Assembly (NCBI GenBank): GCA_964581605.1 | Contig: CAZOPF010000001.1 | Span: 98,528-162,527, forward strand | Source: CAADGU01 sp964581605 | GTDB taxonomy: Bacteria > Chloroflexota > Anaerolineae > Promineifilales > Promineifilaceae | Direction: 5' to 3' | Length of the DNA: 64,000 nt | Part shown: one piece after another, positions 50,721-59,011 of the stretch | Position numbering within the stretch: the stretch's first letter is position 1 | How the letters are laid out: each line of letters begins with the position of its first letter | The notes under the pieces: generated by a model | Database searches by the model: none | Told to the model about the DNA's origin: nothing | Seen by the model: only the letters and a program-made list of their open reading frames with translations | Program-made: the position numbers and the translations under genes

Positions 50721-51473
50721 TTACGGCTTCTGGATCGCATGGAGCAAACTTAGGGTAGCCGCTATGATTTGGTCTTGTTGTGCTGTGCGACTGATCGTTG
50801 CCGCATGATCGCCTGTCTGTTCGCCATACCAGCCAAACTGGGCATGATTGCCGCCGCTTATCTTCCACCATTGTACCGTGTTGGGCAATAAATCAGCCGC
50901 ATTCTCTATATCCTCTACAGTAGCCAGCCCATCTTCTGTGCCGTAGATGGAAACAGCCTGCCCGGTATAAGCCGACAGATTGGCGTTTTCGGCCGGATAG
51001 GCGGCCCACAACGCCACTCCATCCACCTTATCCGGCTGGTTGTGAACATATTGCGCCGCCATGGAGCCACCGAGCGAATGCCCGGCTATAGCCCAGGTCT
51101 GAATAGCGGGATTGGCGGCCAGAACGGCATCAGCCGCATTGGCATCAAAGACGGCCAGATTGAGCGGCATGGGCACTATGACCACCTGATACCCCTGGCT
51201 GGCAATAGCGCGGGCGGCTGGCGCATAAGCCCGGGGGTCCACACGGCCGCCAGGGTAAATGATCAGCCCTACTTCGGCGCTGCCATCGGCCGGTTGAAAT
51301 GTAATCCAATCGTCTGTGGTCACGAGAACATCGGCATCTGACACTAATGCGGCCGTCGCTTCGGGCATAGGTTTGGCCGCCGCGCCTGCCCAACCAACAA
51401 ACCCGCTGAGCGCTAAAAATGCCACAACAATAAGCGCGGCCAGGATAATGAAAGATTTATTACGTTTTCCCAT
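50721..51473 (-). CDS. Membrane-anchored alpha/beta hydrolase
   Basis: This 250-residue protein has an N-terminal anchor (FIILAALIVVAFLALSGFVGW). The hydrolase domain has the oxyanion segment LIIYPGGRVDPRAYAP, nucleophile elbow AIAGHSLGGSMAA, acid VSIYGTEDGLATV and His in GGNHAQFGWYG. The triad supports esterase or related activity outside the membrane, and the specificity is unknown. It is divergent from the SARP regulator gene across a 230-bp spacer. Confidence 0.82.
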   Translation of the reverse strand: MGKRNKSFIILAALIVVAFLALSGFVGWAGAAAKPMPEATAALVSDADVLVTTDDWITFQPADGSAEVGLIIYPGGRVDPRAYAPAARAIASQGYQVVIVPMPLNLAVFDANAADAVLAANPAIQTWAIAGHSLGGSMAAQYVHNQPDKVDGVALWAAYPAENANLSAYTGQAVSIYGTEDGLATVEDIENAADLLPNTVQWWKISGGNHAQFGWYGEQTGDHAATISRTAQQDQIIAATLSLLHAIQKP

Positions 51474-51703
51474 TTGATAAATAATACCGGACCTGAATAT
51501 CTTTTGATAATTATATTGTAGCCCTTTTGTATAGATATTGTCAACCTTTTTGCGCTTTGTTGTATGCTAGATTAAGCAAATATGACCTTGCCATGTGCCG
51601 CTTTCTGCCTCATAATGAATCGGCAACTCGCAATCAGCATCTATAACGGCGCTAACTTTTTAGAAGTGATACATTTTTATAGGCGGGGGGAAGGAGACGG
51701 ATC
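51474..51703. promoter_or_regulatory. Divergent promoter region before the SARP regulator
   Basis: This AT-rich 230-bp spacer contains a possible plus-strand promoter, TTGTCA (51538-51543) and TATGCT (51563-51568) 19 bp apart. AAGGAG precedes the ATG at 51704. No copy of the 12-bp eCIS direct repeat is present here, so the regulator gene itself is not obviously autoregulated through that site. Confidence 0.35.
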
Positions 51704-52621
51704 ATGACTGTCTTGAAGGTGAGGCTTTTGGGCAAACCAGATATTCAGTGGGCTGGTCATGATTTTTTGGCACTTCCCACCAAAGTGCAGGAGTTGGTTT
51801 TCTTTTTATTGCTTTACCGGCATTATCCCCATGATCGGGATCGTCTGGCGGAGCAATTGTGGGGGGAGGCGGAGCCAGCACGGTCGCGTAAATACCTGCG
51901 GCAAACGTTGTGGCAACTGCAAACGGCCGTCACACAACCCGGCTCTCAACCCTCCCCCCTGCTCATTCTGGACAAAAATTGGATTCACATCAACCAGCAA
52001 ACCAATATCTGGCTGGATGTGTGGGAGTTGGAAAGGGCGTTTACGGCCGTGTGTGACATCCCCGGCCAACAGTTGAGCCAGGCGCAAATGGAAAATACCC
52101 AGTCCGCCATTGAACTCTACCAGGGAGAACTGCTCACCGGCTGGTATCACGACTGGTGCATCATCGAGCGCGAACGTTTTCAATCCATCTATCTCGCCCT
52201 GCTGGAAAAACTCATGGATGCCTGCATCGCCCATCGTCACTATGAAAATGGGGTTGCTTACGGGATGCGCGTGCTCCATTATGACCGTGCCAGAGAGCGC
52301 ACCCACCGCCTGTTGATGCGGCTGTACTATCTTTCCGGCAATCGCAGCGCGGCCCTGCGCCAGTTTGACCAATGCACGGCCGCACTGACCGAGGAACTCA
52401 ATGTGGCCCCGGCGCAGCGCACAGTAGCCTTGCGCGATCAAATTCGTGCTGACCAACTGATTACGGCCGATACGCCAGCCCTACGCCCCCCCAACATGTC
52501 AGAACCCTCTTTGATTTCCACCGCTCAGGTGGTGGCGGAACTAAAAGAATTACAATCTCACCTGGTGAATTTGCAGCATGAGGTCAAATCTCTGATCCAA
52601 CGCCTGACTATTTCGCCTTGA
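51704..52621 (+). CDS. SARP/BTAD-family transcriptional regulator
   Basis: The 305-residue protein has an OmpR-like winged helix at the N-terminus (VRLLGKPDIQWAGHDFLALP, DRLAEQLWGEAEPARSRKYL, then RQTLWQLQTAV) and a BTAD domain (LDVWELERAFTAVC, LYQGELLTGWYHDWCIIERE, GMRVLHYDRARERTHRLLMR). SARP activators such as AfsR and ActII-ORF4 bind short direct repeats near promoters. AAGGAG precedes the start. It is placed just upstream of the contractile injection genes, and two promoters in that cluster carry matching direct repeats (52671 and 58883), so it is the prime candidate activator of the cluster. Confidence 0.9.
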   Translation: MTVLKVRLLGKPDIQWAGHDFLALPTKVQELVFFLLLYRHYPHDRDRLAEQLWGEAEPARSRKYLRQTLWQLQTAVTQPGSQPSPLLILDKNWIHINQQTNIWLDVWELERAFTAVCDIPGQQLSQAQMENTQSAIELYQGELLTGWYHDWCIIERERFQSIYLALLEKLMDACIAHRHYENGVAYGMRVLHYDRARERTHRLLMRLYYLSGNRSAALRQFDQCTAALTEELNVAPAQRTVALRDQIRADQLITADTPALRPPNMSEPSLISTAQVVAELKELQSHLVNLQHEVKSLIQRLTISP

Positions 52622-52627
52622 AGCGCA

Positions 52628-52660
52628 AGACCCTAAAGGTTTTTGAAACCCTTAGGGTCT
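52628..52660. repeat. Palindromic hairpin, family B, after the regulator gene
   Basis: AGACCCTAA pairs with TTAGGGTCT, with an inner GGTTT/AAACC stem, 7 bp past the SARP stop codon. It may terminate the regulator transcript ahead of the eCIS promoter. Sister elements lie at 7088 and 34915. Confidence 0.65.
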
Positions 52661-52670
52661 ATGTCCAACT

Positions 52671-52733
52671 CCCACAAAGACAGCGTAGCAGACACCCTAA
52701 AAGACGTTGTAACAGACTGCTCACAACTATAGT
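52671..52733 (+). promoter_or_regulatory. SARP-type direct-repeat promoter 1 (start of the eCIS cluster)
   Basis: Two 24-bp direct repeats (CCCACAAAGACA plus GCGTAGCAGACA, then CCCTAAAAGACG plus TTGTAACAGACT) are in exact register. GTAACAGA (52709-52716) lies 11 bp before TATAGT (52728-52733), and the ATG at 52800 is 72 bp after the TATA box. A second region at 58883-58945 matches 47 of 65 positions without gaps and has the same spacing. There is no standard -35 box, as expected for an activator-dependent promoter. Confidence 0.6.
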
Positions 52734-52799
52734 TGAATTGCATTTGGTGATAAAACGCTCCACCAATTGGCGCGGGCGTTTGTCGCTTTGCTACCAACG

Positions 52800-53084
52800 A
52801 TGGCTGAGGCAGAAAATGGGCAGCAGGTAAATGAAGAGGTTACATGGCCGTCTAGCGAGCCGCGTACCCACTCCTTTGTTGTCAAAATCTGGCTGGAAGA
52901 AACGGCCGATGAAACGCAGCATCCCGTCTGGCGTGGGCATATCACCCATGTTGCCAGCGGCCAACGTCGTTATGTAAACAGCCTGGCCGGGATTAGCGGT
53001 TATATCGCTCCCTATCTCGCTGGCTGGCAGATAAAATTGCCGCTGCGAGAACGGATTTGCCTATGGTGGAATCGGCGGAAATAA
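52800..53084 (+). CDS. Small conserved protein at the head of the eCIS cluster
   Basis: The 94-residue protein has the core FVVKIWLEETADE, then PVWRGHITHVASGQRRYVNS and IAPYLAGWQIKL. I do not recognise a named domain but the WRGHITH...SGxRRY pattern looks conserved. The ATG at 52800 is chosen because its distance from the upstream promoter (72 bp from the TATA box) equals that of the DUF4255 gene. An in-frame TTG at 52767 is possible. It overlaps the AAA+ ATPase gene, so it is co-translated with it and probably serves the injection system. Confidence 0.6.
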   Translation: MAEAENGQQVNEEVTWPSSEPRTHSFVVKIWLEETADETQHPVWRGHITHVASGQRRYVNSLAGISGYIAPYLAGWQIKLPLRERICLWWNRRK

Positions 53085-55222
53085 CTCCATTTCCCCATTC
53101 GCTGGCGCATATCCTGGCGGAACTGACCCGCCTGGATATGCTGCTGCGTGTGCAGGTGTGGCGAGCACGCCAGCTTCCGCCGGAAGCAGATGGCTTGCCT
53201 GCTTTTTACATCGCTGAAGAGGAAGTGGATGCCCTGCTGGAAAAGGCTATCGGGCAGCCGTTGTGGGCTACGGTGCCCTTGCCTGAGGACACGGCCGTCA
53301 CCATCCAACACACCCTCGACCAACTCACGGCCGTCAGCCAACAACGCCAGACCCTCGCTGCTGAACAAAACATTCGCCTGCGCCTGAATGAACTGGCCGC
53401 CCTGTTTGGCCTGAACCAGTGGGAAATGGACGCCATTCTTATCTGCCTGGCCCCGGAAGTGGATGTGAGCTACGGCCGTCTCTACGCCTACCTGCAAGAT
53501 GACATCACCCGCCCCCATCCCAGCCTCGACCTGCTGCTCAACCTGCTTTGCCCCGATGTAACGGCCAAAATAGCCGCCCGCGCCCAATTTGCGCCAGACG
53601 CACCGCTCATCCGCCATCACTTGCTGGAACTGTTTAACGAGACAACCACCGCCCATCCCTTCTGGCCCAACCAATCGCTGCGGCTGGACGGCCGTATTAC
53701 CCGTTTTCTGCTGGATGGCGATGAAGTGGACGGCCGCCTGCAACCATACGCCCGTTACCAGACATCCGATTTCGGCAAGCAGGGGTTGCTAGAGAAATCG
53801 GATGTCTTCACCCAACTCCACAACTTGTTGACGAATCAAGATGACCTGATTTTGTACTTCCAGGGCAACGAAGGGACAGGACGGCGGGAAACGGCCGTCG
53901 CCCTCAGCCATCACCTCCACCGCCCCCTGTTGGAAATTAACGGGACGCAATTAGCCGCTAAAGTGGACGAATTCCCCCTCCTGGCGCGGCTGGCCGTGCG
54001 CGAGGCGCAGTTGCAAACGGCCGTCCTCTACTGGTCTGGTTTTGATGCGCTTCTGGCTGATGATAAAACCCACCAACGAGAAACCTTGTTGGAACTTTTT
54101 GCTGAATATAAAGGTGTGACGATAGTGGCAGGCACGGCCGTGTGGGAACCCACCTCCCCGCTGCCCATCCCCTTCTTCCGCCTCCCCTTTGCCCTGCCCA
54201 CCGCCGACGAACGGCTGGCCTGCTGGCAAGAGAGTTTGCCCGATGCCTCCCTGGATTTACGCGAGTTGGCGCATAAATTCCGCCTCGGCCGTACCCAGAT
54301 TCGCGCTGCGGCCGCCACCGCCCGCAACCGGGCCACATGGCGGCAGTCGGACAATCCCCAACCCACCCTGGCCGATCTATATGCTGCCTGCCGCCTGCAC
54401 TCCAACCAAAAACTGGCGCAACTGGCCCAAAAAATTGACCCCCACTACACCTGGGCCGACATTGTGCTGCCACCCGAACGGCTGGCGCAACTGCGTGAAC
54501 TGTGTGACCAGGTGACCCATCGCGCCCGGGTGTATGACGAATGGGGCTTCGGCCGTAAACTGGCGCTGGGCAAAGGGCTGCACGTCCTTTTCACCGGCCC
54601 GCCCGGCACCGGCAAAACGATGGCCGCCGACATTATCGCCGGGGAACTGGGGCTGGACCTGTACAAAATTGACCTCTCCACCGTCGTCAGCAAATTCATC
54701 GGCGAGACGGAAAAGAATCTGGCGCACATCTTCGCCGAAGCGGAGACGAGCAACGCCATCCTCTTTTTCGACGAAGCCGACGCCCTCTTTGGCAAACGCA
54801 CGGAGGTGCATGACGCCCATGACCGCTACGCCAATCTGGAAATCAGCTACCTGCTGCAACGGATGGAGGCGTATGAAGGTGTGACTATCCTGGCGACCAA
54901 TGTGCGCAAAAATATGGATGAGGCGTTCATGCGGCGGATGCACTTTATCATCGAGTTCCCCTTCCCAGATGCGATGCAGCGCGCCCGCATCTGGCGGCAA
55001 ATGTGGCCGCCGGCCGCCCCGCGCAGTGCGGATGTTGATCTAACATTTCTGGCGGAACGGGTGCTGCTGGCGGGTGGCAACATTCGCAATATCGCCCTGG
55101 CCGCCTCTTTCCTGGCCGCCGCCGATGGCGGTACGGTGACGATGGCCCACCTGCTGCACGCTGCGCAGCGGGAGTATCAGAAGATGGGCAAGCTGGTGAC
55201 GCCGGAGGAGTTTAAGAAGTGA
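53066..55222 (+). CDS. AAA+ ATPase of a contractile injection system
   Basis: The product is about 718 residues from ATG 53066 (a TTG 9 bp upstream is also in frame). The N-terminal 450 residues include a helical region (HSLAHILAELTRLDMLLRVQ) and a degenerate first ATPase module. The active AAA+ module has Walker A FTGPPGTGKTMAAD, pore-loop-like SKFIGETEKNL, Walker B AILFFDEADALFGKR, sensor 1 ILATNVRKN and the arginine finger region AFMRRMHFIIEFPF. eCIS clusters (Afp, PVC, MAC) encode such an ATPase, thought to help particle assembly or effector loading. The overlap with the preceding small gene indicates coupling. Confidence 0.85.
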   Translation: MESAEITPFPHSLAHILAELTRLDMLLRVQVWRARQLPPEADGLPAFYIAEEEVDALLEKAIGQPLWATVPLPEDTAVTIQHTLDQLTAVSQQRQTLAAEQNIRLRLNELAALFGLNQWEMDAILICLAPEVDVSYGRLYAYLQDDITRPHPSLDLLLNLLCPDVTAKIAARAQFAPDAPLIRHHLLELFNETTTAHPFWPNQSLRLDGRITRFLLDGDEVDGRLQPYARYQTSDFGKQGLLEKSDVFTQLHNLLTNQDDLILYFQGNEGTGRRETAVALSHHLHRPLLEINGTQLAAKVDEFPLLARLAVREAQLQTAVLYWSGFDALLADDKTHQRETLLELFAEYKGVTIVAGTAVWEPTSPLPIPFFRLPFALPTADERLACWQESLPDASLDLRELAHKFRLGRTQIRAAAATARNRATWRQSDNPQPTLADLYAACRLHSNQKLAQLAQKIDPHYTWADIVLPPERLAQLRELCDQVTHRARVYDEWGFGRKLALGKGLHVLFTGPPGTGKTMAADIIAGELGLDLYKIDLSTVVSKFIGETEKNLAHIFAEAETSNAILFFDEADALFGKRTEVHDAHDRYANLEISYLLQRMEAYEGVTILATNVRKNMDEAFMRRMHFIIEFPFPDAMQRARIWRQMWPPAAPRSADVDLTFLAERVLLAGGNIRNIALAASFLAAADGGTVTMAHLLHAAQREYQKMGKLVTPEEFKK

Positions 55223-55410
55223 GCAGTGAGCGGTGAGCAGTGANNNNNNNNNNNNNNNNNNNNNNNNNNNNNNNNNNNNNNNNNNNNNNNNNNNNNNNNN
55301 NNNNNNNNNNNNNNNNNNNNNNNNNNNNNNNNNNNNNNNNNNNCAAGCTGGTGACGCCGGAGGAGTTTAAGAAGTGAGCAGTGAGCGGTGAGCAGTGAGC
55401 GGTGAGCAGT
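55189..55410. repeat. Duplicated contig ends and GAGCAGT heptamers around an assembly gap
   Basis: The 3' end of the ATPase gene (CAAGCTGGTGACGCCGGAGG onward) is written twice, before and after 100 N (55244-55343), and both copies run into GAGCAGT/GAGCGGT heptamers. The second copy is almost surely the overlapping end of the next contig, not a real duplication. Confidence 0.85.
55244..55343. other. Assembly gap (100 N) between the ATPase and DUF4157 genes
   Basis: Exactly 100 N with about 55 identical bases on either side, consistent with unmerged overlapping contig ends. Confidence 0.95.
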
Positions 55411-55446
55411 GAAGGTGACTGTTTATTGATGAAATAGAGGTGTAAG

Positions 55447-58152
55447 ATGGCAACCCGAACGCCAGACACAACGATGGAGCAAGAACAGGTGATGGCAACG
55501 GCCGTACCCACCAGCCACCAACCGGCCCCCCCAAACCTGATGCAAGGGCTGGGTGCGGGAGTGGTGAGTGACACGGCCGTGTTACAGCGGGTGGCGAACG
55601 GCCGTCTGTCCCGTGCTGGTCACTCCCTCCTGCAACTGCAACGCAGCCGGGGCAACCGCTATGTGCAGCGTATGGTCATGCAGGCCAGGCTGCGGCTTGG
55701 CCCTACCCATGATCCCTATGAGCAAGAAGCCGAGAGCCTGGCGCAGCAAGTGGTTCATCGGCGGCAGGGGGGGCTGGTGCGGCAGCGGGTGGTGGCGGAA
55801 GGGGGCACGGCCGTAGCCCCTGCCGTTGAATCTGCCATTAGCCGCGCCAAAAGTGGCGGACGGCCGTTGCCCGGCCGTTTGCAGCATCAGATGGGCCAAG
55901 CCTTCAATGCCGACTTCCGCCACGTGCGCGTCCATACAGACAGCCAGGCCGACCAGCTAAACCAATCGTTGCAAGCCACCGCCTTCACCATTGGCCCCCA
56001 CATCTTCTTTCGCCAGGGCGAATACAGCCCCACCTCGGCCGCCGGGCAGGAATTGCTGGCGCACGAACTCACCCACGTCGTCCAGCAAAACAGCGCCGCT
56101 GTGCAGCATAACAGCGCCACCATCCGCCGCCATTCCTCCTTTGAACACCGCATGTTAGGCGATGTAGACCCCACCGACCTGGAAATCTTGGGCGCTAAAG
56201 GCAACCTCAACAAAATGGGCAAAGCGGTTGGCCTGAACAGCTCCCTTACCGTGTCCGCTGGCCCACTAAAAGGGAAACAAATCAGCAAAGAACACGTGTT
56301 GCACGTCCTATACCAGGAAATTGCCCGCCTGGAATACATGCGTGATCACGGCCCGCAAAAGTTTGAAACGCAAGAAGAAGTGGCCGCCCGCATCAACGAA
56401 AAATTTGACAACAAATGGCAGGTCAAACTGGTCACAATCCCCAATGATTCCACCATTGACCCCTTCTACCCGCCGTTGGTTGTCACCTATGGCGAATTGA
56501 ACACCCTGGCCGACATTTACGGTTCTATCGAAGAAATGAAGAAAACTGACCCGGAAAATCGCTGGCAAATTGTGCAGGGCATTCGCCAGCAAAGCCTGTT
56601 TTTGTTTTATGACATGGTTAATGAGATCAAAGAGAATAAGCTGGATGAATTTTCCGGCAAAACGGGCCGCCGTACCGGGTTTGAAGGGGCGGTTGGCTCG
56701 ACTGGCCGGGTAGGGGAACGGGGCAAACTGGGGCAGCGCGAGTTAACCAAAGAAAAGTTTGCGGCCGATCATGCGGAAGATTACAAAGCTACCCTGGCCC
56801 GTAACGCCTGCCACTTTGCCCCGGAAAGCTGGCACACCTGGGCCGACTACCACCAAAAAGCGCGTGATCTGGCGCAGACGGCCGTAAACATTGCCGCCAA
56901 ATCGAAAGATGGCTGGAAGGACAAAGCCGCCCAGGACAAGATGAATGAAGCCTGGCTGACTAATGGTTTTGGTGACCATTTCTTGCAAGATTCCTACGCT
57001 TCTGGCCACCTGATCAACAAAACGCAGATTATGATGTGGCTGGTGAAGTGGATTGATGTCAAGGATAAAAAACACGGGGCGACGGACGAGGAGTGGCGGC
57101 AAATTCGGGTCATCGCGGCCAATCAAACAGACCTGAACATTGACGATGATCGCTATGACCTGGCTAATGTGGGCAAACTGCCCCCCAACGATATGCAATT
57201 TGCCGAAAATCTAAAAGGGCATTGGCTGGATCGTTTTGGCGCGTTGGGGCTGCGGCTGCCCGCTTCCGTCCGTCCCGACCCGGAGAGTGATAGCTGGCAA
57301 TTCCTGGCCGAATGGCAACTTTATGCTGCCCAAAAGGGCACAAGAGAGTTGCCGCCCACTCTGTTGGCTAAACTAAAAAACGACACCGGTTGGGATGATT
57401 TGATCCATCAACTGGTAGCCGATAATGTGGTGCAGATTATGAACATCAAAGGCAATCCGGCCATTGATCCCCTCAAACACAGCCACAAGGGAACGTGGAA
57501 GTATTATCGGCTGCACCCGGATTATGTGCCGCGGGATGCGAACGAGTTTGCCCAAATGATGGCCGACATCCAGGGGCCGGATGTGCTGGATCCGTCACTG
57601 CTTACCGAAGAGAGCAAACGAGAGATTGAGCTAAAAAGGTTGAATGCACAGGATGTCTACGGCCGTCGCGCGGCCGCCATCACCTATCAAGGCTTCCATA
57701 ACTTCATGCGCAACGCCCGCCTGCAATACGCCACCAATGTGTTGCACAATAAATTCTGTGTGGAAGGGCTGCTGGTCAAAACGGGGGAGGGTACGGACAT
57801 CGGCCGTATCTATGGGGACAATGCCATGCTCAATGCCAACAGCGGCAAGGGTGTGAAATACTCGGCCGAAACCGCCCACATGTCCATGCAAGCCATTCAA
57901 GACATCCTGAATGGCCAACAGCCCGTCTCGCTCACAGCTATCAGCAACCGCTTCCCGGCCCAGGTGGAAGTGAAGGGACAGTATGTCTCCCTGGCTGAGT
58001 GGAACAAAGGGCTGAAGAAAGTGTGTGAAGATGGCGGCATTTTTGAAGATGCCACATCAGGAATCGGGGGGGTATACACAGAGAAATTCAACCTGGGCGA
58101 CAAAATCTCCAAAGACGACATCAACCAGATACACAAAGGTGAGGCATTTTAG
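55447..58152 (+). CDS. DUF4157 (eCIS-associated) protein with phospholipase C-like C-terminal domain
   Basis: This 901-residue protein has an unstructured N-terminus, then the DUF4157 core: LGPTHDPYEQEAESLAQQVV, FNADFRHVRVHTDSQADQLN, AFTIGPHIFFRQGEYSPTSA and zinc motif HELTHVVQQ (His206, His210). DUF4157 marks cargo and associated proteins of extracellular contractile injection systems. The C-terminal 500 residues are a second module: RNACHFAPESWHTWADYHQK and GFGDHFLQDSYASGHL (510-522), which resembles the His/Asp metal sites of zinc-dependent phospholipase C or S1/P1-type folds. I infer a toxin or effector loaded into the particle. The family of the C-terminal part needs a profile search to confirm. 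Confidence 0.78.
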   Translation: MATRTPDTTMEQEQVMATAVPTSHQPAPPNLMQGLGAGVVSDTAVLQRVANGRLSRAGHSLLQLQRSRGNRYVQRMVMQARLRLGPTHDPYEQEAESLAQQVVHRRQGGLVRQRVVAEGGTAVAPAVESAISRAKSGGRPLPGRLQHQMGQAFNADFRHVRVHTDSQADQLNQSLQATAFTIGPHIFFRQGEYSPTSAAGQELLAHELTHVVQQNSAAVQHNSATIRRHSSFEHRMLGDVDPTDLEILGAKGNLNKMGKAVGLNSSLTVSAGPLKGKQISKEHVLHVLYQEIARLEYMRDHGPQKFETQEEVAARINEKFDNKWQVKLVTIPNDSTIDPFYPPLVVTYGELNTLADIYGSIEEMKKTDPENRWQIVQGIRQQSLFLFYDMVNEIKENKLDEFSGKTGRRTGFEGAVGSTGRVGERGKLGQRELTKEKFAADHAEDYKATLARNACHFAPESWHTWADYHQKARDLAQTAVNIAAKSKDGWKDKAAQDKMNEAWLTNGFGDHFLQDSYASGHLINKTQIMMWLVKWIDVKDKKHGATDEEWRQIRVIAANQTDLNIDDDRYDLANVGKLPPNDMQFAENLKGHWLDRFGALGLRLPASVRPDPESDSWQFLAEWQLYAAQKGTRELPPTLLAKLKNDTGWDDLIHQLVADNVVQIMNIKGNPAIDPLKHSHKGTWKYYRLHPDYVPRDANEFAQMMADIQGPDVLDPSLLTEESKREIELKRLNAQDVYGRRAAAITYQGFHNFMRNARLQYATNVLHNKFCVEGLLVKTGEGTDIGRIYGDNAMLNANSGKGVKYSAETAHMSMQAIQDILNGQQPVSLTAISNRFPAQVEVKGQYVSLAEWNKGLKKVCEDGGIFEDATSGIGGVYTEKFNLGDKISKDDINQIHKGEAF

Positions 58153-58207
58153 AAGGTTGTGTTCTATGGCAAACCAGATCATAATAACAATAGGAGATGT
58201 AATTGAT

Positions 58208-58471
58208 ATGCACATGACAAACATTTCTGATGCCCGAGCAAGCCTGTCCAGACTGGTTGAAAAAGCCATGATGGGTGAGGAGATTATTATCAGTAAATCT
58301 GGCAAACCTGTAGCTAAAATTGTTCCTTATTCTCTGGATGCAAGCCCCCGTGAATTAGGTGTTGGGCACTGGAAAGGCCAGATATGGATAGCTGATGATT
58401 TCGATGAACTCCCAGAGGAGGTCTTAAACCTTTTTTCAGGTGAAGCTGAAGATGATGAACCTCTTGCTTGA
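58208..58471 (+). CDS. Phd/YefM-type antitoxin
   Basis: This 87-residue protein opens MHMTNISDARASLSRLVEKA, then EEIIISKSGKPVAKIVP, the DNA-binding dimer core of Phd/YefM antitoxins, followed by a flexible acidic tail (DDFDELPEEVLNLFSGEAED) that would wrap the toxin. AGGAG lies 11 bp before the ATG. It overlaps the PIN toxin gene by 17 bp, the normal order for autoregulated type II pairs. It interrupts the injection-system cluster. Confidence 0.9.
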   Translation: MHMTNISDARASLSRLVEKAMMGEEIIISKSGKPVAKIVPYSLDASPRELGVGHWKGQIWIADDFDELPEEVLNLFSGEAEDDEPLA

Positions 58472-58835
58472 TACCCATGTTTTCTTATGGGCAATTGATA
58501 ATGACCTTCGGCTCTCACAGAAAGCACGAGACGCCATTGTAGATGGTAGTAATGTAGTCTTTGTCAGTGCTGCAACAGCCTGGGAGATTTCGATTAAAAA
58601 AGCAATTGGCAAGCTAAAAGTTCCTGCCGAAGATTATCTGGAGGAGCTCAGGTTGCACCATTTTATGCCTCTCGATATTACAACCGAACACGCCCTGGCT
58701 GTTGAAAAACTACCTACACTTCACAAAGACCCTTTTGATCGGATGTTGGTTGCGCAGGCACAGGTAGAGCAGTTAACTTTGGTCAGCCACGACCCACGAA
58801 TGAAAGCATATAGCGTATCACTTATTGAAGCGTAA
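58455..58835 (+). CDS. vapC: PIN-domain ribonuclease toxin (VapC family)
   Basis: This 126-residue protein starts from ATG 58455 (58452 also possible). Acidic metal ligands lie in LLLDTHVFLWAI, ATAWEISIKKA and KDPFDRMLVAQAQ, then LVSHDPRM, giving the full PIN active site. VapC-like toxins cleave tRNA or rRNA when the antitoxin is lost. Co-encoded with the Phd-type antitoxin by a 17-bp overlap. Base use and position suggest a separate acquired cassette between two eCIS transcription units. Confidence 0.9.
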   Translation: MNLLLDTHVFLWAIDNDLRLSQKARDAIVDGSNVVFVSAATAWEISIKKAIGKLKVPAEDYLEELRLHHFMPLDITTEHALAVEKLPTLHKDPFDRMLVAQAQVEQLTLVSHDPRMKAYSVSLIEA

Positions 58836-58882
58836 TTTGGCTGTTTCAGGTTCTTTCTCAACCGTATCTCAAACGTATTTTC

Positions 58883-58945
58883 TCCCCAAAGACATCCCAA
58901 AAGACGCCCCAAAAGACGCAGTAACAGATAACCCACGCCTATACT
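58883..58945 (+). promoter_or_regulatory. SARP-type direct-repeat promoter 2 (before the DUF4255 gene)
   Basis: Three 12-bp direct repeats (CCCCAAAGACAT, CCCAAAAGACGC, CCCAAAAGACGC; 58884-58919) are followed by GTAACAGA (58921-58928), 11 bp, and TATACT (58940-58945). The ATG at 59012 is 72 bp after the TATA box, exactly as in promoter 1 (52671). The two regions match 47 of 65 positions with no gaps, while the sequence around them differs. Confidence 0.6.
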
Positions 58946-58963
58946 TGCCCAGATGTTCACCGG

Positions 58964-58996
58964 AGATTGGTTCAATCCAATAGATTGAACCAATCT
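58964..58996. promoter_or_regulatory. 13-bp inverted repeat in the DUF4255 gene leader
   Basis: AGATTGGTTCAAT and ATTGAACCAATCT flank a 7-bp centre in the expected 5' untranslated region, 16 bp before the start codon. It could be an operator or an mRNA hairpin that hides the ribosome site. No equivalent is found after promoter 1. Confidence 0.55.
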
Positions 58997-59011
58997 AAAT
59001 TTGAAGGGCGC

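Noticed and set aside
53012..53743. A 243-codon minus-strand frame opposite the AAA+ ATPase
   Set aside because: Shadow of the ATPase gene. The plus strand carries complete Walker motifs while the antisense product has none.
55344..55398. Second copy of the ATPase gene end as a pseudogene
   Set aside because: It is identical to the sequence before the 100-N gap, so unmerged contig overlap is the simpler explanation.
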